Below, in pieces: positions 39,575 to 47,683 of a DNA stretch of 64,000 nucleotides. Under the pieces are notes generated by a model. That model made no database searches. It was not told where the DNA came from and worked only from the letters and a program-made list of their open reading frames with translations. This DNA comes from JAITVB01 sp031553805 (GTDB taxonomy: Bacteria > Bacteroidota > Bacteroidia > Bacteroidales > Rikenellaceae), in the NCBI GenBank assembly GCA_031553805.1, contig JAVBLC010000013.1, forward strand, positions 62,001 to 126,000. The letters run 5' to 3'. Made by a program: the position numbers and the translations under genes. Each line of letters opens with the position of its first letter. Within the stretch, counting starts at the first letter, position 1.

Positions 39575-40194
39575 ACGGGGGCGCGGCCACCGGAAATTTG
39601 CTGCTCTTTTTCAGCGGCTGGGCGATGGATGCACGCGCCACGGCCCATCTGGCGGTGCCGGAAGGGACAGACCTGTGTGTCTGTTTCGACTATACCGACC
39701 TGGCGACGCCCGACGTGGAGCGATGGAAGGGTTATGCACAGGTGCGCCTCGCCGCGTGGTCAATGGGGGTGTGGGCGGCCGAGCAGGTGGTTCCTGCGCT
39801 GGGGCTCAACGTGGTTCGCGCCGTAGCGGTCAACGGCACCCCGACGCCGGTCGACGACCGCTACGGCATCCCCGAGCGCATTGCCCGCGGCACATGTGAC
39901 AACCTCACCGAACAAAGCTTCTTTAAGTTTATGATGCGCGTATCGCGCGGGTTCAAATTTATTCCGGAGAGCGGGCTCGAAGCGCGAAAAGCCGAGCTGT
40001 CCCGGATCATCAACGCCCCCCCACATGCCGGAAAGATTGCCTGGAACAAAGCCATCATTTCGACCCAGGACGCGATCTTTCCGCCCGAAAACCTGCATAG
40101 CTACTGGAACGGGCGCTGTCCGATCCGGGAAATCGAGGCGCCCCACTATCCGTTCCACCTTTTTAAGCAATGGAAAGAACTTTTCGATGAGTAA
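39553..40194 (+). CDS. bioG: Pimeloyl-ACP methyl ester esterase, BioG (DUF452) type
   Basis: 213 residues starting at the ATG 39553 inside the end of bioF. It matches BioG/DUF452: the LLLFFSGWAMDA start, CFDYTDL, the nucleophile in AAWSMGVWAAEQ, and a His near the end (APHYPFHLFKQW). BioG removes the methyl ester from pimeloyl-ACP methyl ester, ending the BioC-dependent disguise, and replaces BioH. It overlaps bioC by 8 bp. The longer frame upstream is a shadow of bioF. Confidence 0.9.
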   Translation: MQTVWTLNGGAATGNLLLFFSGWAMDARATAHLAVPEGTDLCVCFDYTDLATPDVERWKGYAQVRLAAWSMGVWAAEQVVPALGLNVVRAVAVNGTPTPVDDRYGIPERIARGTCDNLTEQSFFKFMMRVSRGFKFIPESGLEARKAELSRIINAPPHAGKIAWNKAIISTQDAIFPPENLHSYWNGRCPIREIEAPHYPFHLFKQWKELFDE

Positions 40195-40954
40195 CCGCGA
40201 CAAGGAGCTGATCCGGGCACGTTTTCGAAAACGCCTGGCGTCATACGAGTCGCAGGCGGTGATCCAGCGGCAGCTGGCTGCTACGCTCGCCGCCCGTTTC
40301 TCGGAAACGGGCAGCGGGGGGCAGATCGCCGAAATCGGCTGCGGAACAGGGTTTTTGACCCGCGAAATTTTACTTCGCAACAAACCCGCCGTGCTTTTCC
40401 TGAACGACCTGGTCGACGAAGCGGCTGAAGCACAGGCCGGACAAGTCCTGCAAAACCATCCGGAGATGACGGTGGCCGCATTGCCCGGCGATGCCGAGCG
40501 AATTGCGCTGCCGGACGAGTTGGATGCAGTCGTATCGGCCTCGACCGTACAATGGTTCGACGATCTTCCGGGGTTTACCCGGCGCGTTGCCGATGCGCTG
40601 AAAACGGGGGGGAGGTTTGCCTTCAACACCTTCGGCCCGAAAAACTTGCAGGAAATCAAAGCGTTGACCGGCAACGGATTCGACTATTTTTCGGCCGACG
40701 AATTGCACGAAATGCTAACCGAAGATTTTGAGAAGATCAACGTGTGGGAAGAGCGTTTTTCGCCGTCGTTCGACTCGCCGCGCGAAGTGTTGCGCCATCT
40801 CCAACAAACGGGGGTGACGGGCACAGGCGATTTTCGCTGGACAAAAACCGCTTTACAAAAATTCGAAGATAATTATCGAAAAATGTACGGGACAGGAGAC
40901 GGGCGCGTGACGCTCACCTGGCACGTTATTTTCTGTATCTGCCACAAACGATGA
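40187..40954 (+). CDS. bioC: Malonyl-ACP O-methyltransferase
   Basis: 255 residues. The SAM motif I is IAEIGCGTGFLTREIL, with LNDLVDEAA as the acidic loop and the BioC-like SASTVQWFDDLPGFTRRV. BioC methylates malonyl-ACP so the fatty acid system can build pimeloyl-ACP methyl ester. The ATG at 40187 overlaps the bioG end, and its stop overlaps the bioD start as ATGA, both indicating coupled translation. Confidence 0.93.
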   Translation: MSNRDKELIRARFRKRLASYESQAVIQRQLAATLAARFSETGSGGQIAEIGCGTGFLTREILLRNKPAVLFLNDLVDEAAEAQAGQVLQNHPEMTVAALPGDAERIALPDELDAVVSASTVQWFDDLPGFTRRVADALKTGGRFAFNTFGPKNLQEIKALTGNGFDYFSADELHEMLTEDFEKINVWEERFSPSFDSPREVLRHLQQTGVTGTGDFRWTKTALQKFEDNYRKMYGTGDGRVTLTWHVIFCICHKR

Positions 40955-41631
40955 AACGACGCTATTTCATAACCGCCATCGACACCGATGCCGGCAAAAC
41001 CCTGGCGACCGGCCTCGCCGCACGCTGGCTGGCGGAGGAGGGTGTGCCGGTGATTACCCAAAAGATGGCCCAGACGGGCTGCACCCACACCTCGGAAGAC
41101 ATCGAAACCCACCGCCGGCTGATGGGCATTCCGTTGCAGGAGGCCGACCTCGAGGGAACGACGTGCCCCTACATTTTCCCGTTTGCGGCTTCGCCCCAGT
41201 TGGCGGCCGAGCTGGCGGGCGAAAAGATCGACCTTTTCCGGATCTTTGAGGCGACCGGGCGGTTGGAAGAAACCTACGAATGTGTGTTGGTCGAGGGGGT
41301 CGGCGGGTTGATGGTGCCGCTGGTCGACAACCTGACCGTGGCCGATTACCTGGTGCGCCACCCCCACCCGACGGTCGTCGTCGTCCACGCCCGGCTGGGG
41401 AGCATCAACCACGCGCTGCTGACGCTCGAGGTGTGCCGTGCACGAGGAATCGAGGTGGCCGGGGTTGTTTACAATACCGGGATTGCGACCGATCCGCGCA
41501 TCACGGACGATACCCGCGCGGTGTTGCAGCAGGCGCTTGGCCGCGATTTCCCGGAAGCGGCATTCATTGAAATCCCACGTTGGCACACCGGCGATCCGCT
41601 GCCCGATTTCTCCCCCCTGTTCCAGGGTTAG
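40951..41631 (+). CDS. bioD: Dethiobiotin synthetase
   Basis: 226 residues. The P-loop appears as AIDTDAGKTLATGLAA, followed by VITQKMAQTG and EGVGGLMVPL, as in BioD. It closes the ureido ring of dethiobiotin from DAPA, CO2 and ATP. It is the last gene of the operon. Its stop codon (41629-41631) overlaps the stop of the convergent TSUP gene, so no intergenic terminator exists. Confidence 0.95.
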   Translation: MKRRYFITAIDTDAGKTLATGLAARWLAEEGVPVITQKMAQTGCTHTSEDIETHRRLMGIPLQEADLEGTTCPYIFPFAASPQLAAELAGEKIDLFRIFEATGRLEETYECVLVEGVGGLMVPLVDNLTVADYLVRHPHPTVVVVHARLGSINHALLTLEVCRARGIEVAGVVYNTGIATDPRITDDTRAVLQQALGRDFPEAAFIEIPRWHTGDPLPDFSPLFQG

Positions 41632-42392
41632 AAAAAGAGCAGCAACGCCGAAAGCAACGTCAACGCAATGATCACCTGACGAAATCCCTTTTCAGGCAAG
41701 CGCTTGACCAGCCAGATGCCGATCACCGCCCCCACGCCGATCATCGGCAGCATCATCACGTCTAACAGCAACGATTTCCCGGAAATGTTGTGCCAGACGA
41801 ATATTTGCAAGGGCAACTTCAAATAGTTGACAATCAAAAAAAACCAGGCGGCCGTGCCGACAAACGCGTATTTGGGCAGCCGCATCGACAACAGGTAGGT
41901 ACCCATCACCGGCCCGGCGGCGTTGGCAATCATCGTCGTGAAGCCGCCCAGCAGCCCGAAGGCGGGCGAAAACCACCACGACCCGGTCAATTTTTCGGAT
42001 TTTCCGTTGCGGCCCTCCGACCAAAACATGACCCCGAGACTGATCAGAACGCAGCCGCCAATCAGCAACCGGAATTTATCGTTAGGGATAAATTTATCGA
42101 CGGCGATCGCCACAAAGAACCCGGCGATGGCGGCCGGCAACAGTTTCCAGATAAATCTCCATTCGGCGTGGCGACGGTAATAGGCGACCCCGATCAGGTC
42201 GGCCATGCAAAGGATCGGCAGCAGCAGGCCCGTCGAGGGCTTTCCGCCGAAGACAAGCGCCAGCACCGGGGCGACGATCGTGTTGATCCCCTGGATGCCG
42301 GTCTTCGACATCCCGACCAGCACCGCACACACGCCCAGCACCACCCAATCCTGCCAGCCGGAGATGAATTCGCTAAAATCGAAAAGCCCCAC
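41628..42392 (-). CDS. TSUP-family (TauE/SafE) membrane transporter
   Basis: 254 residues from the GTG at 42392. The longer ORF to 42506 is only the upstream gene read in another frame. The protein has about eight hydrophobic segments and the TSUP signature regions VLVGMSKTGIQGINTIVAPV near the N-terminus and FGLLGGFTTMIANAAGPVMG in the second half. TSUP proteins move sulfite, sulfoacetate and related anions; the substrate here is unknown. The GTG overlaps the upstream stop as TAGTG, and the 3' end overlaps bioD. Confidence 0.85.
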   Translation of the reverse strand: MGLFDFSEFISGWQDWVVLGVCAVLVGMSKTGIQGINTIVAPVLALVFGGKPSTGLLLPILCMADLIGVAYYRRHAEWRFIWKLLPAAIAGFFVAIAVDKFIPNDKFRLLIGGCVLISLGVMFWSEGRNGKSEKLTGSWWFSPAFGLLGGFTTMIANAAGPVMGTYLLSMRLPKYAFVGTAAWFFLIVNYLKLPLQIFVWHNISGKSLLLDVMMLPMIGVGAVIGIWLVKRLPEKGFRQVIIALTLLSALLLFF

Positions 42393-42784
42393 TATCCAAG
42401 GGGTTTTATGAACGACCAGTGGTTGTGGATGATCTTCCACGCGCCGTCGGCCTGTCGCTGGAAGACTTCGGTGCAGTTCCAACGGTAGCAGGCGTCGCCG
42501 ACCCAAGAGTGGAGGTTATAGGTCAGCACAGCCGTCGTGTCGTAGAGTTGCACCAGCGGATCGATCATGTCATATTTTTCGACCGAAATCTGCCCGCGCA
42601 GACCTTCGTAAAACGCCTGCATCGTCTCGAAACCGTCGAAGCGTTTCTCCTGAAACGGATCGAAGTAGGTGATTTCCTGGGCGTAAAGATCGAGGTAGGC
42701 CGACGGATTGCCGCGGTTCCACTCCTCTAAGGCCGCGCGTTCGAGGGCGATGATGTGGGCGGCGATGTTTTTGTGCTGTTCCAT
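42392..42784 (-). CDS. NTF2-like (SnoaL/DUF4440) domain protein
   Basis: 130 residues: an N-terminal helix (HIIALERAALEEWNRGN), then the cone-shaped alpha+beta domain with YLDLYAQEITYFDPFQ and the C-terminal strands VFQRQADGAWKIIHNHWS. Proteins of this fold bind small ligands or act as small isomerases or hydrolases; nothing fixes the role here. It is coupled to the TSUP gene by the TAGTG overlap, hinting at a shared substrate. Confidence 0.8.
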   Translation of the reverse strand: MEQHKNIAAHIIALERAALEEWNRGNPSAYLDLYAQEITYFDPFQEKRFDGFETMQAFYEGLRGQISVEKYDMIDPLVQLYDTTAVLTYNLHSWVGDACYRWNCTEVFQRQADGAWKIIHNHWSFIKPLG

Positions 42785-42848
42785 AGCGGATTATTTGTCA
42801 CAAAAATAGCCCGGAAAAAATATTTTTGTAAATTTTTTCGACGAAAAA

Positions 42849-42878
42849 TTTGTTTTTTTCAATTTATCGCTATATTTG
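42849..42878 (+). promoter_or_regulatory. Promoter of the trp leader and trpB
   Basis: TTTG (42849-42852) and TATATTTG (42871-42878) are 18 nt apart, a near-consensus Bacteroidota promoter, 32 nt upstream of the leader ATG. Confidence 0.75.
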
Positions 42879-42910
42879 CCGTGTCCGAAAGGATAGAAAA
42901 AGACAAAAAA

Positions 42911-42994
42911 ATGAACCTGGTGATTACAAACAATTTTTGGTGGTGGCGCTCGCAACTCGTACAAAGTCGTGAGGCGCTAAATCCGTGTGTATAA
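42911..42994 (+). CDS. trp leader peptide with three tandem Trp codons
   Basis: A 27-codon ORF (plus stop) starting ATG-AAC-CTG-GTG, with TGG-TGG-TGG at codons 10-12 (42938-42946). It lies between a strong promoter and a Rho-independent terminator just upstream of trpB. Tandem Trp codons in a short leader before a terminator are the hallmark of transcription attenuation controlled by charged tRNA-Trp. The stalled-ribosome model fits, but a competing antiterminator is not obvious by eye; GGCGCTC (codons 12-14) and GAGGCGC (codons 21-22) could form an early pause hairpin. Confidence 0.8.
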   Translation: MNLVITNNFWWWRSQLVQSREALNPCV

Positions 42995-43023
42995 CCGGAC
43001 CCCGAAATTTATCAAGCATAAAC

Positions 43024-43061
43024 GGGAGGCTGTCGAACGACGACAGCCTCCCTTCTTTTTT
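43024..43061 (+). terminator. Attenuator terminator upstream of trpB
   Basis: A perfect 12-bp stem GGGAGGCTGTCG/CGACAGCCTCCC (43024-43035, 43041-43052) around AACGA, followed by TTCTTTTTTT, lies 30 nt after the leader-peptide stop and 60 nt before trpB. Confidence 0.88.
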
Positions 43062-43120
43062 TCAGGAATTCATTCAAAACACTTTTCAGCAATCATTCAA
43101 AATACTTAAAAATAAAAAAC

Positions 43121-44311
43121 ATGAAAAACTATCACATCGACCAAAACGGTTATTACGGCGAATTCGGCGGCGCCTATGTCCCCGAAATCCTCAAGGCCAA
43201 TGTCGAAAACCTCGACCGCGAATTCCGACGCATCGCCGACGACGAATCGTTCAAACAGGAATTTTACGCCTTGCTGCGTGACTATGTCGGACGGCCCTCG
43301 CCGCTTTACTTCGCCAAGCGCCTTTCCGAAAAGTACAACACGAAGATCTACCTCAAGCGCGAAGACCTGAACCACACCGGCGCACACAAGATCAACAACA
43401 CGATCGGCCAGATTCTCCTCGCCAAACGCATGGGCAAACGCCGCATCATCGCCGAAACCGGCGCCGGGCAGCACGGTGTGGCGACCGCTACGGTGTGTGC
43501 GCTGATGGATATGGAATGTGTCGTCTATATGGGCAAAACCGACATCGAACGCCAACACCTGAACGTACTCAAGATGGAGATGCTCGGCGCAAAGGTCGTG
43601 GCTGTGACCCGCGGCAACGCCACGCTGCAGGACGCCGTCGACGAGGCCCTCGAAGACTGGTGTCGTCGCCCCGAGGACACGTTCTACCTCCTCGGTTCGG
43701 CTGTCGGCCCGCATCCCTACCCCGAAATGGTCGCCCGGTTCCAGTCGGTGATCAGCGAAGAGATCAAGAAGCAGCTCGTTGAAAAAGAAGGACGCGACTA
43801 CCCCGACTACGTGGTGGCCTGCATCGGCGGGGGTAGCAATGCCGCCGGGGCGTTCTATCATTTCCTCAATGACGAGCGCGTAAAACTCATTGCGGCCGAA
43901 GCCGCCGGTCACGGGCTCGAATCGGGCCACTCGGCCGCTACGATCCACCTGGGCAAGGAGGGCGTATTGCACGGTTTCAAATCGCTGGTGATGTATGACA
44001 AGGCGGGGAATATCGCTGAGGCTTACTCGATTTCGGCCGGTCTCGACTATCCGGGCATCGGGCCTATGCACGCCAATCTGGCTGTCAACAAGCGGGCCGA
44101 GGTATTGGCCATTGTCGATGAAGCTGCGCTCGAAGCTGCACTCGAGTTGACCCGCCTCGAGGGGATCATTCCTGCTATCGAGTCGTCGCACGCGTTGGCT
44201 GTGCTTGCGCAGAAGCAGTTTAAGCCGGAGGATGTCGTTGTCATCAACCTTTCGGGCCGCGGCGACAAGGACATGGAAACTTATGCCGCTTACTTCAGCA
44301 AACGAAGCTAA
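43121..44311 (+). CDS. trpB: Tryptophan synthase beta chain
   Basis: 396 residues of the TrpB1 type: GYYGEFGGAYVPEIL start, the PLP Lys90 in EDLNHTGAHKINN, ETGAGQHGVATA, the phosphate-binding CIGGGSNAAGAF and the C-terminal NLSGRGDKDM. It joins indole with serine to make tryptophan. No trpA or other trp gene follows within this window; the next 750 bp is repeat DNA and then an unrelated protease. It keeps a full attenuation leader. Confidence 0.97.
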   Translation: MKNYHIDQNGYYGEFGGAYVPEILKANVENLDREFRRIADDESFKQEFYALLRDYVGRPSPLYFAKRLSEKYNTKIYLKREDLNHTGAHKINNTIGQILLAKRMGKRRIIAETGAGQHGVATATVCALMDMECVVYMGKTDIERQHLNVLKMEMLGAKVVAVTRGNATLQDAVDEALEDWCRRPEDTFYLLGSAVGPHPYPEMVARFQSVISEEIKKQLVEKEGRDYPDYVVACIGGGSNAAGAFYHFLNDERVKLIAAEAAGHGLESGHSAATIHLGKEGVLHGFKSLVMYDKAGNIAEAYSISAGLDYPGIGPMHANLAVNKRAEVLAIVDEAALEAALELTRLEGIIPAIESSHALAVLAQKQFKPEDVVVINLSGRGDKDMETYAAYFSKRS

Positions 44312-44319
44312 AGCGTGAT

Positions 44320-44340
44320 GGTACGTCCCCGCACCGGGGG
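44320..44340 (+). repeat. Family C repeat after trpB
   Basis: GGTACGTCCCCGCACCGGGGG resembles the family C units at 35.4 and 55.5 kb (GGTGCGTCCCCGCACCGGG), again followed by an A/T-rich stretch (ATTTTTTCG). Confidence 0.6.
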
Positions 44341-44740
44341 ATTTTTTCGTTTTTGCAACGGTTTGAGTTTTTGCTCGACCGTCGGTGCGTCGTTACTTTC
44401 TTTTGCCACCATCCAAAGAAAGTAGCCAAAGAACCGAAGCTCACCGACCGGAGAAAGGTAAAGATCACCGCTTTAAGAAGAAAGCTAAAAAGTAGGTATC
44501 CCTTGCTGCTGCGTCCACAACTTGCCCCTGCGGGGCTTCAAACAGTGGACTCCGCTGACGCAATGAATACCTACTTTTCTTCACGCTTTTCCCTTATATG
44601 CGGGTGCGCGGGCCGAATGTTATCTCCCTTCGGTCGGTGAGCTTGCCCGCCGCTTTGCGGCGACCTCGGTTGGCCCGCGTTGGCGTGGCTCCTGTGGCCC
44701 AGCCTGAAATAGTGTTATCCGGCAAAGTCAAGATCCCCCA

Positions 44741-44754
44741 GTGCGGGTGCGCAC
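44741..44754. repeat. Family B hairpin variant with compensatory change
   Basis: GTGCGGGTGCGCAC sits where other copies read GTGCCGGGAGGCAC. The stem changed from GTGCC/GGCAC to GTGCG/CGCAC, so both sides changed together. Confidence 0.6.
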
Positions 44755-44780
44755 CCACTTTTGTATCCTTACAAAAGTGG
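44755..44780. repeat. Family A palindrome, copy 3
   Basis: Identical to 6779-6804 and 6857-6882, followed by AGCAAAGAA. Confidence 0.8.
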
Positions 44781-44816
44781 AGCAAAGAACAGTCTGCAGC
44801 AAAGTAGAAACTCCGA

Positions 44817-44830
44817 GTGCCGGGCGGCAC
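44817..44830. repeat. Family B hairpin, copy in composite unit
   Basis: GTGCCGGGCGGCAC, flanked by ACTCCGA and CCGGAAGGCACCAAAAG as at 6920-6933. Confidence 0.7.
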
Positions 44831-44955
44831 CCGGAAGGCACCAAAAGTGGAGCAAAGTATTATATTTCTAAATAAACGAAAAATAGAAATATAACTCATT
44901 GAAAGTTAATTCCAAAAAATAAGGTTCGAGGGCACCGTTAATAATATCTTTTAAT

Positions 44956-44963
44956 TATTTTTG
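44956..44963 (+). promoter_or_regulatory. -7 box of the metalloprotease gene
   Basis: TATTTTTG matches TAnnTTTG, about 100 nt upstream of the ATG. Confidence 0.45.
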
Positions 44964-45064
44964 CTGATCGCAACATCTCCTCTGCGTGAGAGGGACTCAA
45001 AAAACCTCCCCTACGCAGTTGGCAAGGGGCGCGCTGTTGTTTATCCTAACCTAAATTTCCATAA

Positions 45065-47578
45065 ATGAAAAAGCTCAATTTGAGGCCGGTGATCGCGATG
45101 ACACTCATACTGGCCTGTATGCTCGGCGCCCTCGACGCTTCGGCCGCCGATAAGAAAAAAGGCAAAACCGCCACCGTAGCCGCCGACACCACGGCCAAAA
45201 AACCCGCGGCCCCCGCCGGTTCGATCGAAGCCATGATCAAACCCGGCGCCAAGCAGACATCCGGGATGCTCACCGTAATCGAACAGGAAGACAAATTTTA
45301 CTTTCTGATCCCGGTCAGCCTGTTGCAGAAGGACATGCTTATCGTCAACCGGTTAGTAAAAGCGCCGGCCGAGAAACGGAGCAGCTACTCGGGCGACGAA
45401 ATCTACGAAGAGATGATCCGTCTGGCCGAGTCGCCCAACGGCAAACGCCTGTTCATCGAACGCGTCGCCACGCGCGATTTGCCCCGTGACACGGTGGGCG
45501 AGATGTACCAATCGGTGATGCGTTCGAATATGCAGCCGCTCATCGCCTCGTTCGAGATCAAGGCCCGCAGCAAAGAGAAAGACTCGCTGCTGGTCGACGT
45601 GACCGACCTGGTCAACGGCGACAACGAGCTGTTCAGCTTCGATGCCAGTTATAAGATCATGGAGGGACTGACCGCGCTGCAGGGCGACAAGTCATACATC
45701 CAGTCGATCCGCACCTACCCGATCAACACCGAAATCCGGACGGTCAAAACGTTCGTTTACACCCCCGAACGCCAGCCGGGCTCGACCCGCCAACCGGCCT
45801 CGACGCCGATGACCTACGAGATCAACACCTCGATCGTCGTTTTGCCCGAGGTGCCGATGCAACCGCGTTACGCCGACCCGCGCGTGGGTTACTTCACCGA
45901 CCGCTACGTCGATTTTGACAAAAATCCGCAGGGGATCAAGAATATGGAGATGATCTCGCGCTGGCGCCTCGAGCCCAAACCCGAGGACGTGGAAAAATAC
46001 AAACGCGGCGAACTGGTAGAACCCGTTCAGCCGATCATTTTTTATATCGATCCCGCTACGCCTAAAAAGTGGGTGCCTTACCTGATCGCCGGGGTCAATG
46101 ACTGGCAGGCCGCCTTTGAAAAGGCCGGTTTCAAGAACGCCATCATGGGCCTCGAAGCCCCGACTGCCGAGCAGGATTCGACCTGGAGCCTGGAAGACGC
46201 ACGCTTCAGCGCAATCGTCTACAAGCCGTCGGACATTGCCAACGCCAGCGGTCCCCACGTGAGCGACCCCCGCACAGGACAGATCATGGAGAGCCACATC
46301 AACTGGTTCCACAACGTGATGTCGCTCCTGCACCACTGGTATATGATCCAGGCCGGGCCGACCGACCCGGGCGCCCGGGAAATGGTCTTTGACGACGCAC
46401 TGATGGGCGATCTGATCCGTTTCGTGTCGTCGCACGAGGTGGGCCACACCCTCGGCCTGCGCCACAACTTCGGATCGAGCGCCATGACCCCGACCGACAG
46501 CCTGCGCAGCGCAGCGTTCCTGGCCAAAAACGGGCACACGGCCTCGATCATGGACTACGCCCGTTTCAACTATGTAGCACAACCGGAAGACAACATCGCC
46601 CGCCAACTGCTCTACCCGCGCATCGGCGACTACGACAAGTGGGCGATCGAATGGGGTTACCGCCGTTTCCCGGGCGTGAGCGCCAACGACGAAGCCGGCA
46701 AACTTAACGAATGGGTCATTTCGGCCCTGCGAAACCCGCGCAACTATTTCCTTTCGGAGGAAAGCAGCCGTACCCCGAGCGACCCCCGTTCGCAGACCGA
46801 AGACCTGGGCAACGACCAGATGAAATCGAACGCCTACGGCATCAAAAACCTCAAAGTGGTGATGGCTGGTCTGCCGACGTGGACCGCCGTAGCCAACGAA
46901 GACTATGCCAACCTGCGCACGATGCACGCTGAGGTGATGACCCAATATTATCGCTACGTGGGCCACGTCGAAAAGTGGGTGGGCGGCATCTACGAAACCC
47001 CGAAGATGATCGAGCAGCCGGGCCCGGTTTACGTTTATGTTGAAAAAGCGAAGCAGCAGGAAGCGATGAAATTCATCGACGAGCAGTTCTTCACCACCCC
47101 GTCGTGGCTCTTCGACCAGGCCATCCTCGAAAAAACCGGCACGCCGGCCACCGAAATGATGACCATGCTCTGCTCACGCCTCGTTCCGTCGCTGCTGAGC
47201 AACCGCGTGCTGGGCAACATGATCTCGGCCGAGGCCGCGATCGGCAAGCAGGCTTACACGATGACCGACTTCTACAACGACCTCAACCGGACGGTATGGA
47301 GCGAACTCTCGAGCGGTCGCACACCCGACACCTTCCGCCGCATCCTGCAAAAAACCTACGTCGAAACGCTGATCGCCCGCGCCGGCCTGGACGCCGCCAC
47401 ACAATCGGCTCCGGTTAATGCGGCGATGCAGGTATCGGACATCCGCAGCTACGCCCTCGCGCAGTTGCGCACGCTGATGGGCCGCCTGAGCGCCGCCGCG
47501 CCTGCCGACCCGGTGGCCCGCGCCCACTACCAGTATCTGGCCGCCGAGATCAAGAATGTCATCGACGGAAGCAAATAA
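45065..47578 (+). CDS. Zinc-dependent metalloprotease of the DUF5117/DUF5118 type, exported
   Basis: 837 residues. A signal peptide (AMTLILACMLGALDASAA) precedes a Lys/Ala-rich linker. The N-terminal part resembles DUF5118/DUF5117, and the zinc site SSHEVGHTLGLRHNFGSS (HExxHxxGxxH, metzincin type) lies near residue 460, followed by a Met-containing turn (ASIMDYARFNY). The C-terminal 300 residues are helical. Homologues are common, mostly uncharacterised, in gut Bacteroidota and are thought to act in the periplasm or at the surface. Monocistronic, with its own terminator. Confidence 0.88.
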   Translation: MKKLNLRPVIAMTLILACMLGALDASAADKKKGKTATVAADTTAKKPAAPAGSIEAMIKPGAKQTSGMLTVIEQEDKFYFLIPVSLLQKDMLIVNRLVKAPAEKRSSYSGDEIYEEMIRLAESPNGKRLFIERVATRDLPRDTVGEMYQSVMRSNMQPLIASFEIKARSKEKDSLLVDVTDLVNGDNELFSFDASYKIMEGLTALQGDKSYIQSIRTYPINTEIRTVKTFVYTPERQPGSTRQPASTPMTYEINTSIVVLPEVPMQPRYADPRVGYFTDRYVDFDKNPQGIKNMEMISRWRLEPKPEDVEKYKRGELVEPVQPIIFYIDPATPKKWVPYLIAGVNDWQAAFEKAGFKNAIMGLEAPTAEQDSTWSLEDARFSAIVYKPSDIANASGPHVSDPRTGQIMESHINWFHNVMSLLHHWYMIQAGPTDPGAREMVFDDALMGDLIRFVSSHEVGHTLGLRHNFGSSAMTPTDSLRSAAFLAKNGHTASIMDYARFNYVAQPEDNIARQLLYPRIGDYDKWAIEWGYRRFPGVSANDEAGKLNEWVISALRNPRNYFLSEESSRTPSDPRSQTEDLGNDQMKSNAYGIKNLKVVMAGLPTWTAVANEDYANLRTMHAEVMTQYYRYVGHVEKWVGGIYETPKMIEQPGPVYVYVEKAKQQEAMKFIDEQFFTTPSWLFDQAILEKTGTPATEMMTMLCSRLVPSLLSNRVLGNMISAEAAIGKQAYTMTDFYNDLNRTVWSELSSGRTPDTFRRILQKTYVETLIARAGLDAATQSAPVNAAMQVSDIRSYALAQLRTLMGRLSAAAPADPVARAHYQYLAAEIKNVIDGSK

Positions 47579-47596
47579 ATTCCAATCAGATACGAT

Positions 47597-47634
47597 AAAA
47601 CAGCGGGATAGAGTGCCATCCCGCTGTTTTTATT
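47597..47634 (+). terminator. Terminator of the metalloprotease gene
   Basis: AAAACAGCGGGAT (47597-47609) pairs with 47618-47630, then a T-rich run. Its tail abuts the next promoter box. Confidence 0.88.
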
Positions 47635-47642
47635 TATCTTCG
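47635..47642 (+). promoter_or_regulatory. -7 box of the beta-barrel gene at 47.7 kb
   Basis: TATCTTCG, the same TAnnTTCG variant as at pyrC, directly after the terminator and about 40 nt upstream of the ATG. Confidence 0.55.
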
Positions 47643-47683
47643 CACCCGGAAACAATAATTACACGATAACTTAAACCTGTCCT

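Larger units (their letters stand above)
44341..44955. repeat. Large mosaic repeat block between trpB and the metalloprotease
   Basis: About 600 bp without a gene. In order: the palindrome ACTTTCTTT/AAAGAAAGT (44395-44423), a family F piece (44436-44463), a reversed family F piece (about 44620-44674), and a composite unit 44731-44850 holding a variant B hairpin (44741-44754), an A palindrome (44755-44780) and a second B hairpin (44817-44830). The unit parallels 6835-6950. Confidence 0.7.

Noticed and set aside
42392..42506. A longer TSUP protein starting at 42506
   Set aside because: The added segment is the upstream NTF2-like gene read out of frame; the GTG overlapping TAG gives a normal family length.
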